DNA of 34,510 nt from Bacteroidaceae bacterium. Lineage in GTDB: Bacteria > Bacteroidota > Bacteroidia > Bacteroidales > Bacteroidaceae. Positions 23,640 through 31,939 of the stretch are shown here, piece after piece; positions within the stretch are counted from its first letter, which is position 1; every line of letters begins with the position of its first letter. The notes beneath the pieces are model-generated. The model was not told where the DNA came from and did no database searches. It saw nothing but the letters and a program-made list of their open reading frames with translations. The translations under genes were made by a program, and so were the position numbers. Location of the stretch: NCBI GenBank assembly GCA_024398535.1, contig JAKSIY010000014.1:1-34510 (forward strand). The letters are read 5' to 3'.

Positions 23640-25334
23640 TTACATGAGCTTGCGGTAATGGATGCGCTTAGGCTCAGAATAGCCCAGCTGCTTTACCTTG
23701 TACTCCTCATACTCGCTGTAGGTACCCTCATAGAAGACAACGTTGCTGTCACCCTCAAATGAAAGGATGTGCGTACAGATTCTGTCAAGGAACCAGCGGT
23801 CATGGCTTACAACCACGGCACAGCCGGCGAACTCCTCAAGACCCTCTTCAAGGGCACGCATGGTGTTTACGTCAATATCGTTGGTAGGCTCATCAAGAAG
23901 CAGGACATTACCCTCTTCCTTCAGGGCCATGGCCAGCTGCAGACGGTTACGCTCACCACCGGAGAGCATCGCGCACTTCTTCTCCTGGTCTGCACCACTG
24001 AAATTGAAGCGGCCCAGGTATGCGCGGGCATTGACATCACGTCCGCCAAGGCGAATCAGTTCATTGCCGCCGCTTACTACCTGATATACACTCTTCTCTG
24101 GGTCAATATCCTTATGCTGCTGGTCAACGTAAGCAATCTTCACGGTCTCGCCCACATTGAAGGAACCGGCATCGACACTTTCAAGACCCATGATCAGACG
24201 GAACAGCGTGGTCTTACCGGCACCGTTAGGGCCAATCACGCCTACGATGCCGTTAGGTGGCAGTGAGAAGTTAAGGTCATCAAACAGAAGCTTGTCACCG
24301 AATGCCTTCTTTACATGCTGAGCCTCAATGACCTGATTACCCAGACGCGGGCCGTTAGGGATGAAGATCTCAAGTTTCTCTTCCTTGGCCTTTACGTCTT
24401 CATTTATAAGTTTGTCATAGCTGTTCAGACGGGCCTTGCCCTTTGCCTGACGTGCCTTTGGTGCCATGCGAACCCACTCCAGCTCTCGTTCAAGAGTCTT
24501 GCGGCGCTTGCTGGCCTGCTTCTCCTCCTGAGCCATGCGCTTTGACTTCTGGTCAAGCCAGCTTGAATAGTTGCCCTTCCAAGGAATACCCTCGCCACGG
24601 TCAAGTTCAAGAATCCAGCCTGCAACGTTGTCAAGGAAGTAACGGTCATGGGTAACGGCAATAACGGTACCGGCATACTGCTGCAGATGCTGCTCAAGCC
24701 ACTGGATGCTCTCTGCATCAAGGTGGTTGGTAGGCTCATCAAGAAGCAGGATATCCGGCTGCTGCAGGAGCAGACGGCACAGTGCTACGCGACGGCGCTC
24801 ACCACCGGACAGGACACCGCACTTCTGGTCCTCAGGCGGGCATCGGAGTGCATCCATAGCCTGCTCAAGCTTATTGTCTATGTTCCAGGCATCGGTGCTG
24901 TCAATCATATCCTGAAGCTCACCCTGGCGGGCCATGAGGGCATCCATCTTGTCAGGATCCTCATAATACTCAGGAAGTTCAAACTTATGGTTTATTTCGT
25001 CATACTCAGCAAGTATGTCATATACGTGCTGCATTCCCTCCATTACGACCTCCTTGACGGTCTTGTCCGGGTCAAGCTGCGGCTCCTGTGGAAGATAACC
25101 CACAGAATAGCCTGGTGAGAACACCACATTTCCAATATACTCCTTCTCAATGCCGGCAATGATTTTCATCAGTGTTGACTTACCGGAACCGTTCAGACCT
25201 ATGATACCTATCTTGGCACCATAGAAGAAAGACAGATAGATATCCTTCAGAATCTGTCTGTTTGCCTGGTAAGACTTGCTGACACCCACCATTGAGAAGA
25301 TTATCTTCTTGTCATCAGTTGTCTGCTGCGCCAT
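23640..25334 (-). CDS. ettA: ABC-F ATPase EttA (energy-dependent translational throttle)
   Basis: The 564-residue cytoplasmic protein has two ABC domains and no membrane segments. The first has Walker A GLNGSGKST (46-54), signature LSGGERRRVAL and Walker B LLLDEPTNHLD. A linker with the arm-like EWVRMAPKARQAKGKARLNSYDKL motif, diagnostic of EttA, joins it to the second domain with GPNGAGKTT, LSGGERNRLQLA and LLLDEPTNDID. EttA binds the ribosomal E site and tunes elongation according to the ATP/ADP ratio. It is a single gene with its own terminator; the upstream region has a near-match TAATTTCG but no full promoter. Confidence 0.95.
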   Translation of the reverse strand: MAQQTTDDKKIIFSMVGVSKSYQANRQILKDIYLSFFYGAKIGIIGLNGSGKSTLMKIIAGIEKEYIGNVVFSPGYSVGYLPQEPQLDPDKTVKEVVMEGMQHVYDILAEYDEINHKFELPEYYEDPDKMDALMARQGELQDMIDSTDAWNIDNKLEQAMDALRCPPEDQKCGVLSGGERRRVALCRLLLQQPDILLLDEPTNHLDAESIQWLEQHLQQYAGTVIAVTHDRYFLDNVAGWILELDRGEGIPWKGNYSSWLDQKSKRMAQEEKQASKRRKTLERELEWVRMAPKARQAKGKARLNSYDKLINEDVKAKEEKLEIFIPNGPRLGNQVIEAQHVKKAFGDKLLFDDLNFSLPPNGIVGVIGPNGAGKTTLFRLIMGLESVDAGSFNVGETVKIAYVDQQHKDIDPEKSVYQVVSGGNELIRLGGRDVNARAYLGRFNFSGADQEKKCAMLSGGERNRLQLAMALKEEGNVLLLDEPTNDIDVNTMRALEEGLEEFAGCAVVVSHDRWFLDRICTHILSFEGDSNVVFYEGTYSEYEEYKVKQLGYSEPKRIHYRKLM

Positions 25335-25478
25335 TTTTTCTCCTATTTATTATTTACGCCACGAAATTAAGAAAAAATCTCTCATACCCATTAACAAACG
25401 TCCGGATTGTGCGTCTATCTGTTGTAACGCCTCTCAAAAAAGGGCACAAGGAAAGAAACAAATAAAAAGAAATACACT

Positions 25479-26342
25479 ATGAAGACAAAAATTACACTTA
25501 TTGCAACCGCCGCACTCATGTGCGCTCCATGGGCAAATATCATGGCCCAGAACGAGACACCTGCCCATTCTTTGATCAATCACACAAACAACATCATACA
25601 GGAACTCTTTTCCATGATTGGTGTTGACGCCCCTGCCGATGCAGAACAGACCTACGACGAGGAAAACCAGACGTTTGATGACGGAGTTTTTGACAGAGAC
25701 ATTGATTGGAACGTATCAGTTTCCTTTGATGATGACGATGATGAATTCGGTCATCTTCCAGGTATGTTCATTGGCCCAAACTTCCTGATGCAGCCAGGTA
25801 CACTGACCTCACAGACTGGAATTCCGATGCGCGAAGGACGCGGATTCGAGCTTGGATTCGGCCTCTACCAGAATGGTTTTGCATTCAACAGGGGACAGAA
25901 TGTAGGACTTGTCTATGGTCTTTCAATTGCGCGTTCACGTTACAAGCTGAAAGGCAATGACTATCTTGACTGGAACAACGGAAGCCTGACCCTCTTCAAC
26001 GCTCCGGATGCTGACAAGACAATCATGCGCTACTGGACGCTGCAGGTTCCTGTCCTATTTGAAATCTGCGCACAGACCGGAAAACAGGACCTCTTCGTCA
26101 ACTTCGGTGTACAGGGAGAGTATCGTTTCGGCGACATGTCAAAGATCAAGTGGGGAAGACATGACAAGGAGAAGGTTACACGTGACCTGAACCTGAACTC
26201 ATTCGGAGCCAGCGCAGTAGCACAGCTTGGCATCGGTGACGACCTGGCAATCTATGCCCGCTACTCCCTGACAAGCCTGTTCAAGGAAGACAGTCCGGTT
26301 GAGGCTACGCCATTCACGATTGGTCTTTCTTTCGGTTTCTGA
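25479..26342 (+). CDS. Outer-membrane beta-barrel protein (PorT/OMP_b-brl family)
   Basis: The 287-residue protein has a signal peptide (about 1-23, cleavage after IMAQ). A polar, acidic N-terminal segment follows (ADAEQTYDEENQTFDDGVFD and a run of five Asp, FDDDDDEFGH). From about residue 100 it has alternating aromatic strands typical of an eight- to ten-stranded barrel (GFELGFGLYQNGFAF, GLVYGLSIARSRYKL, LFVNFGVQGEYRFGD, LAIYARYSLTSLF), ending in the terminal aromatic FTIGLSFGF needed for outer-membrane insertion. The role is unknown; the acidic segment might bind cations. It is divergent from ettA. Confidence 0.8.
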   Translation: MKTKITLIATAALMCAPWANIMAQNETPAHSLINHTNNIIQELFSMIGVDAPADAEQTYDEENQTFDDGVFDRDIDWNVSVSFDDDDDEFGHLPGMFIGPNFLMQPGTLTSQTGIPMREGRGFELGFGLYQNGFAFNRGQNVGLVYGLSIARSRYKLKGNDYLDWNNGSLTLFNAPDADKTIMRYWTLQVPVLFEICAQTGKQDLFVNFGVQGEYRFGDMSKIKWGRHDKEKVTRDLNLNSFGASAVAQLGIGDDLAIYARYSLTSLFKEDSPVEATPFTIGLSFGF

Positions 26343-26373
26343 CAGAAACAGACCTAAAAAAAAGCACTATTCA

Positions 26374-26405
26374 TTTGGATAAAACAGATAAGTAGAGTAC
26401 TTTTG
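26374..26405 (+). promoter_or_regulatory. Canonical promoter of the aromatic amino acid operon
   Basis: TTTG at 26374-26377 and TACTTTTG at 26398-26405 are 20 nt apart and match the Bacteroidetes consensus. The start should be near 26409-26412, about 190 nt before aroF, leaving room for the leader peptide and terminator. Confidence 0.85.
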
Positions 26406-26437
26406 CGGTGCCTGAATGAAATGACGTTCAGGCACCG
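26406..26437 (+). promoter_or_regulatory. 5'-end hairpin of the aro leader
   Basis: CGGTGCCTGAA (26406-26416) and TTCAGGCACCG (26427-26437) form a perfect 11-bp inverted repeat with a 10-nt loop. Given the promoter, the RNA would begin inside the left arm and still keep about eight pairs. It may protect the 5' end or time transcription with translation of the leader peptide, whose ATG is 7 nt further on. It could also serve as a weak terminator for the upstream barrel gene. Confidence 0.6.
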
Positions 26438-26444
26438 AGATTTT

Positions 26445-26495
26445 ATGAAGAACTATTCTGCATACTTTTTTTACTTTTATTTTACCAGACAGTAA
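26445..26495 (+). CDS. Tyr/Phe leader peptide of the aro operon attenuator
   Basis: A short frame encodes MKNYSAYFFYFYFTRQ and stops at TAA. Eight of 16 residues are Tyr (4) or Phe (4), seven of them in the consecutive block YFFYFYF at codons 7-13. These are the end products of the operon downstream, the hallmark of a pheL-type attenuation leader. It is preceded by a canonical promoter and followed, 40 nt after its stop, by an intrinsic terminator. The peptide itself probably has no function; the ribosome's position on it is the signal. Too short for ordinary gene finders. Confidence 0.9.
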   Translation: MKNYSAYFFYFYFTRQ

Positions 26496-26566
26496 CGCCG
26501 GGTAACTTAGTTGTATGCAGTAACATAAAGACAGGAAGCCCGGACAAACATCCGGGCTTTTCTTTT
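26458..26566 (+). promoter_or_regulatory. Transcription attenuator (competing RNA arms)
   Basis: CTGCATAC (26458-26465, just before the YFFYFYF codons) is perfectly complementary to GTATGCAG (26513-26520). CCGGG (26498-26502, directly after the leader stop) is complementary to CCCGG (26539-26543), which is part of the left arm of the terminator. Inference: a ribosome stalled on scarce Tyr or Phe codons covers the first arm and leaves CCGGG free to break the terminator; a ribosome finishing at the stop codon covers CCGGG and lets the terminator form. Confidence 0.75.
26536..26566 (+). terminator. Attenuator terminator upstream of aroF
   Basis: AAGCCCGGA (26536-26544) and TCCGGGCTT (26551-26559) form a perfect 9-bp stem with loop CAAACA, followed by TTCTTTT. 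It lies between promoter and first structural gene, so it must be conditional. The T-rich tail is itself mirrored by AAAAGAAAA at 26569-26577. Confidence 0.9.
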
Positions 26567-26600
26567 ACAAAAGAAAAAAAGAACAAAAACAGATAATGCT

Positions 26601-27611
26601 ATGATAGCGGTATTGAAAGCGGGGGTTTCAGAAACCCAGAAGAACAACCTTGTGAACTGGCTCAAGTCACAGGGAGTTGGAGTACACATGTCAGAAGGAG
26701 AGTTCCAGACCGTAATCGGTCTTATCGGCGACACAAGCCGCATCGACCCGGATCTCCTGAACGGTCTTGACATCATTGAGAACGTGACCCGTATCAGCGA
26801 GCCATTCAAATGCGCAAACCGCCGATTCCACCCACAGGATACAGTCATTGAGGTTGGTCAGGGAGAGAACAAGGTACTGATTGGAGGTGGCAACTTTGCA
26901 GTCATGGCAGGTCCCTGCTCCGTTGAGTCAGAGGAGCAGATTGTAGGAATTGCCAAGGCAGTCAAGGCATCGGGAGCAAACATGCTCAGAGGCGGTGCAT
27001 TCAAGCCACGCACATCGCCATACGATTTTCAGGGACTGGGTGCAGACGGTCTTGAGCTGCTGAAAGTTGCGCGCAAGGAAACAGGTCTGCCAATCGTGAC
27101 TGAGATCATGAGTGAAAGGCATCTTGACCTCTTTGAGGACGTTGACATAATCCAGGTCGGTGCACGCAACATGCAGAACTTTGAACTTCTGAAGACCCTG
27201 GGTCGTTCAAGAAAGCCTATCCTGCTCAAGAGAGGTCTCTCAAGTACCATCAAGGAGTGGCTCATGAGCGCAGAGTATATCATGTCAGGCGGCAATGAGA
27301 ACATCATCCTGTGCGAGCGCGGCATCCGCAGTTATGACACCTACACCCGCAACGTGCTTGACCTGTCTGCCATTCCGGTCGTAAAGGAGCTCTCACACCT
27401 GCCTATCATTGTTGACCCTAGCCACGCAACAGGTAAGTCAAGACTGGTAAAGTCCATGTCAATGGCAGCAACTGCAGCCGGTGCAGACGGTCTTATCATT
27501 GAAGTCCACAACGACCCGGCCCACGCTCTCTGCGACGGAGCACAATCACTTACTCCTGCCCAGTTTGACGAAGTTGCCGCCAAGGTCAGGGCAATCAGAG
27601 AAATCCTCTAA
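26601..27611 (+). CDS. aroF: DAHP synthase, type I-beta with N-terminal regulatory domain
   Basis: The 336-residue enzyme condenses phosphoenolpyruvate and erythrose 4-phosphate, the first step to chorismate. Residues 1-70 (MIAVLKAGVSETQKNNLVNWLKSQGVGVHMSEG) form the ferredoxin-like domain that in Thermotoga DAHP synthase binds Tyr/Phe for feedback control. The barrel shows MAGPCSVES, GGAFKPRTSPYDFQG, ILLKRG and PIIVDPSHATGK with the expected metal and substrate residues. It is the first structural gene after the attenuator and lies 3 nt before tyrA. Either aroF or aroG would serve as a symbol; the family is distinct from the E. coli I-alpha enzymes. Confidence 0.95.
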   Translation: MIAVLKAGVSETQKNNLVNWLKSQGVGVHMSEGEFQTVIGLIGDTSRIDPDLLNGLDIIENVTRISEPFKCANRRFHPQDTVIEVGQGENKVLIGGGNFAVMAGPCSVESEEQIVGIAKAVKASGANMLRGGAFKPRTSPYDFQGLGADGLELLKVARKETGLPIVTEIMSERHLDLFEDVDIIQVGARNMQNFELLKTLGRSRKPILLKRGLSSTIKEWLMSAEYIMSGGNENIILCERGIRSYDTYTRNVLDLSAIPVVKELSHLPIIVDPSHATGKSRLVKSMSMAATAAGADGLIIEVHNDPAHALCDGAQSLTPAQFDEVAAKVRAIREIL

Positions 27612-27614
27612 AAG

Positions 27615-28466
27615 ATGTCACAGGTTAAGGAAAGAACAGTAGGCGTAGTAGGTCTGGGTCTCATAGGAGGCTCAATTGCCAAAGCATACAGTGCGGCAGG
27701 ATGGACCGTGTATGGTTTTGACGCCACCCCATCAATACATCAGTTCGCAATAATAGAAGGTGTTCTGAACGGAGTACTTGACCGGAACAGCATCAGGGAG
27801 TGCAGCATAGTGCATATTGCCGTAGTGCCCGATGCAGCCTGCAAGTGGATGCAGGAACACGCCGGCGAGCTGTCAAAGGAGACCCTTCTGATTGACGACT
27901 GTGGAACAAAGAAGGCTATCACGGAGCTGGGATTTGAACTTGCCGGCAGATATGGCTTCACCTACGTGGGTGGTCATCCAATGGCAGGAACACACCTGAA
28001 CGGCTACAAGAATTCACGCGCCAGCATGTTCCAGAACGCATCGATGATTGTCGTACCACCAACTTTTGACGACATCAATCTGTTTGAGCGCGTAAAAAAG
28101 CTTCTTGAGCCGATGGGTCTGAAGAGGGTGGTATTCACCACTGCTCAGGATCATGACCGCATGATTGCGTACACATCGCAGTTGCCTCACGTAGTCTCAA
28201 ATGCCTTCATCAAGAGTCCAACCGCCCAGCAGCACAAGGGGTACAGTGCAGGAAGTTTCCGCGACCTGACCCGTGTTGCCTGGCTGAACGAGAACATGTG
28301 GACAGAGCTTTTCCTTGACAACAAGGAGTTCCTTCTGTCAGAAATAAACACCATTATTAAGAATCTTCAGGAGTATGCAGATGCCATGGAGCACGACGAT
28401 GCCGCCAGACTCTGTTCCCTGCTCCGTGACGGCCGCATTGCAAAGGAGCTGTCAGAGAAGAGCTGA
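27615..28466 (+). CDS. tyrA: Prephenate dehydrogenase
   Basis: The 283-residue protein makes 4-hydroxyphenylpyruvate from prephenate on the tyrosine branch. The NAD(P) site GLGLIGGS (13-20) opens a Rossmann domain, and GGHPMAGTH and TSQLPHVVSNAF are the conserved substrate-region motifs of the TyrA family. No chorismate mutase or ACT domain is fused to it. Spacing to aroF is 3 nt and to aroB 8 nt. Confidence 0.92.
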   Translation: MSQVKERTVGVVGLGLIGGSIAKAYSAAGWTVYGFDATPSIHQFAIIEGVLNGVLDRNSIRECSIVHIAVVPDAACKWMQEHAGELSKETLLIDDCGTKKAITELGFELAGRYGFTYVGGHPMAGTHLNGYKNSRASMFQNASMIVVPPTFDDINLFERVKKLLEPMGLKRVVFTTAQDHDRMIAYTSQLPHVVSNAFIKSPTAQQHKGYSAGSFRDLTRVAWLNENMWTELFLDNKEFLLSEINTIIKNLQEYADAMEHDDAARLCSLLRDGRIAKELSEKS

Positions 28467-28474
28467 TACCATTT

Positions 28475-29530
28475 ATGAACAACGTAACGAAAATCAGAGT
28501 AAACGCATCAGGCTGTTATGACATCCTGCTTGGCTCAGGCATCCTGCAGGAGATAGGCAAGGCTGTAAGTGAGCGTTTTTCAAAGTGCAGCATTGCAATT
28601 CTTTCAGACGACAAGGTATTCCCCATCTATGGAGAGACTGTAATGGAGTCGCTCCGCAATGAGGGTTTTACGGTGACAAGCTACGTCATCCCGAACGGTG
28701 AGGCCAGCAAGAACCTTGACACACTGACCGGATTCATAAACCACATGGCCGATGCCCACATAACACGTACCGACGCAGTCCTGGCACTTGGCGGCGGTGT
28801 CGTAGGTGACATGGCCGGATTTGCAGCTTCGATCTTCCTGCGTGGAATAAAATACATTCAGGTACCTACCACCTTGCTGGCTGCAGTTGACTCTTCTGTT
28901 GGAGGAAAGACTGCCGTTGACATAAGCGCAGGCAAGAACCTGATAGGTGCATTCCACCAGCCAAGCCTGGTCTATTGTGATTCAGACACACTGCAGACCC
29001 TTGACCCAAGCGTATTGCGCGACGGCTTTGCTGAGGTCATCAAATACGGTGTAATCCTGGACAAGGACCTTTTCCAGGTAGTTTCAAGGCCAGGACAGGC
29101 AGACATCAACATTGTCATTGCCAGATGCATCAGCATCAAGCGTGACGTGGTTGAGGCTGATGAATTTGACCGTGGAATGCGCGGTCTGCTGAACTTTGGC
29201 CACACACTAGGTCACGCCATCGAGAAGCAGAGCAACTACACCGTGACACACGGAAGCGCAGTTGCCAAGGGCATGGTCATTGCTGCCAGGATTGGCGCTG
29301 CATACGGAATGCCTGACTACACAGAAGAGATAAGCCGTGTTCTTGTTGATTACGGATTTGACATAACCTGCCCGTACAATGCAGAACAGCTCTATGCAGC
29401 AGCGCTCTCTGACAAGAAACGCAGCGGCAGCGACATAACGCTCATCCTGCCAAGGGAGATGGGCGCATGTTCACTTGAAAAAATGCCTGCAACCCGCGTT
29501 CTGGAACTTCTGAAACAGATTGGCCTATGA
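28475..29530 (+). CDS. aroB: 3-dehydroquinate synthase
   Basis: The 351-residue NAD-dependent enzyme converts DAHP to 3-dehydroquinate. It has the nucleotide motif GGGVVGDMAGF, the PTTLLAAVDSSVGGKTAVD signature, the KNLIGAFHQP stretch and the metal-binding GLLNFGHTLGHAIE segment. Length is normal. Its TGA overlaps the aroA ATG (ATGA), indicating translational coupling. Confidence 0.97.
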   Translation: MNNVTKIRVNASGCYDILLGSGILQEIGKAVSERFSKCSIAILSDDKVFPIYGETVMESLRNEGFTVTSYVIPNGEASKNLDTLTGFINHMADAHITRTDAVLALGGGVVGDMAGFAASIFLRGIKYIQVPTTLLAAVDSSVGGKTAVDISAGKNLIGAFHQPSLVYCDSDTLQTLDPSVLRDGFAEVIKYGVILDKDLFQVVSRPGQADINIVIARCISIKRDVVEADEFDRGMRGLLNFGHTLGHAIEKQSNYTVTHGSAVAKGMVIAARIGAAYGMPDYTEEISRVLVDYGFDITCPYNAEQLYAAALSDKKRSGSDITLILPREMGACSLEKMPATRVLELLKQIGL

Positions 29531-30789
29531 TTACCAGAGTACAGGGAACACTCTCAGGAACGGTTGTAGTACCACCGTCAAAGTCGGTGGCACACCGCAT
29601 GCTTATCTGCGCGGCACTCTCTGACAGACCATGCACGGTTCGATGCAGCCAGACCAACCGCGACATGGACGCTACCGCTGCCTGCCTTAATGCACTGGGA
29701 GCCCAGATCACATACTCCGACGGTGCCTATCATGTCACTCCCGTAGCAACACCCACAAAGGGCGGCACCCTTGACTGCGGCGAGAGCGGCTCCACACTGC
29801 GTTTCCTGCTTCCTGTAGCAGCCGCACTTGGAGCCGATGCCATATTCATAGGTCAAGGAAGACTGCCGGAAAGGCCACTGTCACCGCTCTATGAAGAGAT
29901 GACCGCACACGGCATACAGATGTCCGCCAACGGCCACATGCCTCTGACCTGCCAGGGAAAGCTGCCTGCAGGTATCTATACGCTCGATGCCGGTGTGTCT
30001 TCACAGTTCATCTCCGGTCTGCTCATGGCTCTGCCGCTGAGCGGTCAGGACTGCAGCATAGTACTGACCGGGCATATAGAAAGTGCACCATACATAGAAC
30101 TGACACTCAATGCCTTGTCCCGCTTTGGAATAGAAGTTAAGCGTACCGGCAACGGGTTCTTCATTCCCGGAGGCCAGAAATATCACTCCCAGCCTGAGAT
30201 GACTGTAGAAGGTGATTGGTCCGGAGCAGCATTCTGGATGGTAGCCGGTGCTGCCGGAAAGGGAAGCATCACATGCGCCGGCATGGATTATGAAGGGTCC
30301 AGCCAGGGTGACCGCACGGTAGTTGACGTGCTGCGCAGGATGGGAGCAGAAATCACGACAGCTGCTGAAGGCATCACCGCCCACCCTTCTTCACTGAAGG
30401 GATGCACCATTGACTGCGCTGACATTCCGGACCTTGTTCCAGTATTGTCAGTTGCGGCAGCGCATGCTAGTGGCACAACAGTCTTTGAGAACGTGCGCAG
30501 ACTCAGAATAAAGGAGAGTGACCGTATCCAGTCAATCCTTGACATGCTCTGCCCAATGGGAATCAGTGCCAGTGCTACAGAGAACACACTGACCGTAACG
30601 GGAGGCACAGCATCGGACGGAACATACAATCCGTCACAGGACCACCGCATGGCCATGTCAGCAGCAGTGCTGGCAGCAACACAGGGCACATCGGTAACCA
30701 TCCTTGATTCCGAGTGTACAGCAAAATCATACCCTGCCTTCTTCCAGGACTTCAGCAGTCTGGGAGGGCTTACAGAAGAAAAACAATAA
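29527..30789 (+). CDS. aroA: 3-phosphoshikimate 1-carboxyvinyltransferase (EPSP synthase)
   Basis: The 420-residue enzyme joins shikimate 3-phosphate and phosphoenolpyruvate. Motifs are PPSKSVAHRMLICAAL near the N terminus, CGESGSTLRFLLPVAA, the middle RIKESDRI and the C-terminal DHRMAMSAAV. Domain order and length are normal. It overlaps aroB by 4 bases and ends 7 nt before pheA. The other shikimate steps (aroE, aroK, aroC) are not in the window. Confidence 0.97.
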   Translation: MITRVQGTLSGTVVVPPSKSVAHRMLICAALSDRPCTVRCSQTNRDMDATAACLNALGAQITYSDGAYHVTPVATPTKGGTLDCGESGSTLRFLLPVAAALGADAIFIGQGRLPERPLSPLYEEMTAHGIQMSANGHMPLTCQGKLPAGIYTLDAGVSSQFISGLLMALPLSGQDCSIVLTGHIESAPYIELTLNALSRFGIEVKRTGNGFFIPGGQKYHSQPEMTVEGDWSGAAFWMVAGAAGKGSITCAGMDYEGSSQGDRTVVDVLRRMGAEITTAAEGITAHPSSLKGCTIDCADIPDLVPVLSVAAAHASGTTVFENVRRLRIKESDRIQSILDMLCPMGISASATENTLTVTGGTASDGTYNPSQDHRMAMSAAVLAATQGTSVTILDSECTAKSYPAFFQDFSSLGGLTEEKQ

Positions 30790-30796
30790 ACACGAT

Positions 30797-31939
30797 ATGG
30801 ATCTTTCAGATTACAGAAAGCAGATTGACGATGTCGATGATCAGATAATCAAGCTCTTCCAGAGAAGAATGGAGATTGTTGACGGCATCGGAGAATACAA
30901 GAGGAGTCACAACGTACCTGTCAACAGCGGTTCCAGGGAGAGAGATGTACTAACCCGCATTTCAAAGGCTCTGCCACCGCATCTTGAGGACTTTGGACGC
31001 TCACTGTACCGTTCCATGTTCCACATCAGCAAGGCATACGAGGCCATGCACAAGGAAAAGGACTCTCCACTCTACAAGGAGCTGTCACACATGATAACGG
31101 CAGAGCCGGTACAATTCCCAAAGCGTGCCATTGTTGCATGTCAAGGAAGAGAGGGCGCCTATTCACAGATTGCGGCAGAGAAGCTCTTTGAGATACCGGA
31201 AATCATGTACAACAACTCTTTTGAAGGTGTCATCAAGATGGTCACTGACGGAATGTGCGAATATGGAATCCTGCCTATTGAGAACTCAACGGCAGGTTCC
31301 GTGAATGAGATTTATGACCTTCTGATCAAGTATGACGTACACATTGTCCGCAGTACCCGTGTACGCATAGACCACCAGTTGCTGGGTGCAAAGGGCATGA
31401 AGATAAAGGATCTCAAGACCATCTACTCACATCCGCAGGCCATAAGACAGTGCTCAACTTTCCTAAGCACACTGCCGGATGTAGAGATCATCCCATTTGA
31501 AAATACGGCCATGGCCGCAGCCAAGGTGGCAAAGGATGAGACACGCACGTCTGCATCAATATCTTCAGCCAGCTGTGCACAGCTCTACAACATGGATGTG
31601 CTGCAGACTGAGATACAGAACTTCGGTAACAACCATACACGCTTCATCTGCATCGCCAAGGAGCCAAGGATCTACCCAGGAGCAAACCGTACCAGTATCA
31701 TGATGGTCATGTCACACACGCCTGGTACCCTGTTCGGAGTACTGTCACGCTTCAACGCCACAGGTGCAAACCTGGTAAAGATTGAGAGCCGTCCTATCCC
31801 TGGCCGTGAGTTTGAGTTCACGTTCTACTTTGACATTGAGCTCTCTATCTACGATGCTAAATTTGCATCGCTCATAAGCGAGCTTGACCACTGCGAGGAG
31901 CAGTTCAAGTATTTTGGAACATATCAGGAGATTATCTGA
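30797..31939 (+). CDS. pheA: Bifunctional chorismate mutase / prephenate dehydratase
   Basis: The 380-residue protein has an N-terminal AroQ-type chorismate mutase (about 1-85, MDLSDYRKQIDDVDDQIIKLFQRRMEIVDGIGEYK). A prephenate dehydratase domain follows (about 113-290, ACQGREGAYSQIAAEKLF, GILPIENSTAGSVNEIYDLL, NNHTRFICIA), then a C-terminal ACT domain with the Phe-binding ESRPIPGREFEFTFYFD motif. It makes phenylpyruvate from chorismate and is likely inhibited by Phe. The long frame to 30704 lies inside aroA; the ATG at 30797 gives the mutase N terminus. It overlaps the next gene by one base. Confidence 0.96.
   Translation: MDLSDYRKQIDDVDDQIIKLFQRRMEIVDGIGEYKRSHNVPVNSGSRERDVLTRISKALPPHLEDFGRSLYRSMFHISKAYEAMHKEKDSPLYKELSHMITAEPVQFPKRAIVACQGREGAYSQIAAEKLFEIPEIMYNNSFEGVIKMVTDGMCEYGILPIENSTAGSVNEIYDLLIKYDVHIVRSTRVRIDHQLLGAKGMKIKDLKTIYSHPQAIRQCSTFLSTLPDVEIIPFENTAMAAAKVAKDETRTSASISSASCAQLYNMDVLQTEIQNFGNNHTRFICIAKEPRIYPGANRTSIMMVMSHTPGTLFGVLSRFNATGANLVKIESRPIPGREFEFTFYFDIELSIYDAKFASLISELDHCEEQFKYFGTYQEII

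Noticed and set aside
25335..25478. Divergent promoters between ettA and the barrel gene
   Set aside because: Only near matches (TAATTTCG on the minus strand with a TTTG 25 nt upstream) were found; spacing and sequence do not fit.
30704..30796. N-terminal extension of pheA
   Set aside because: The sequence is the 3' end of aroA in another frame and lacks any domain.
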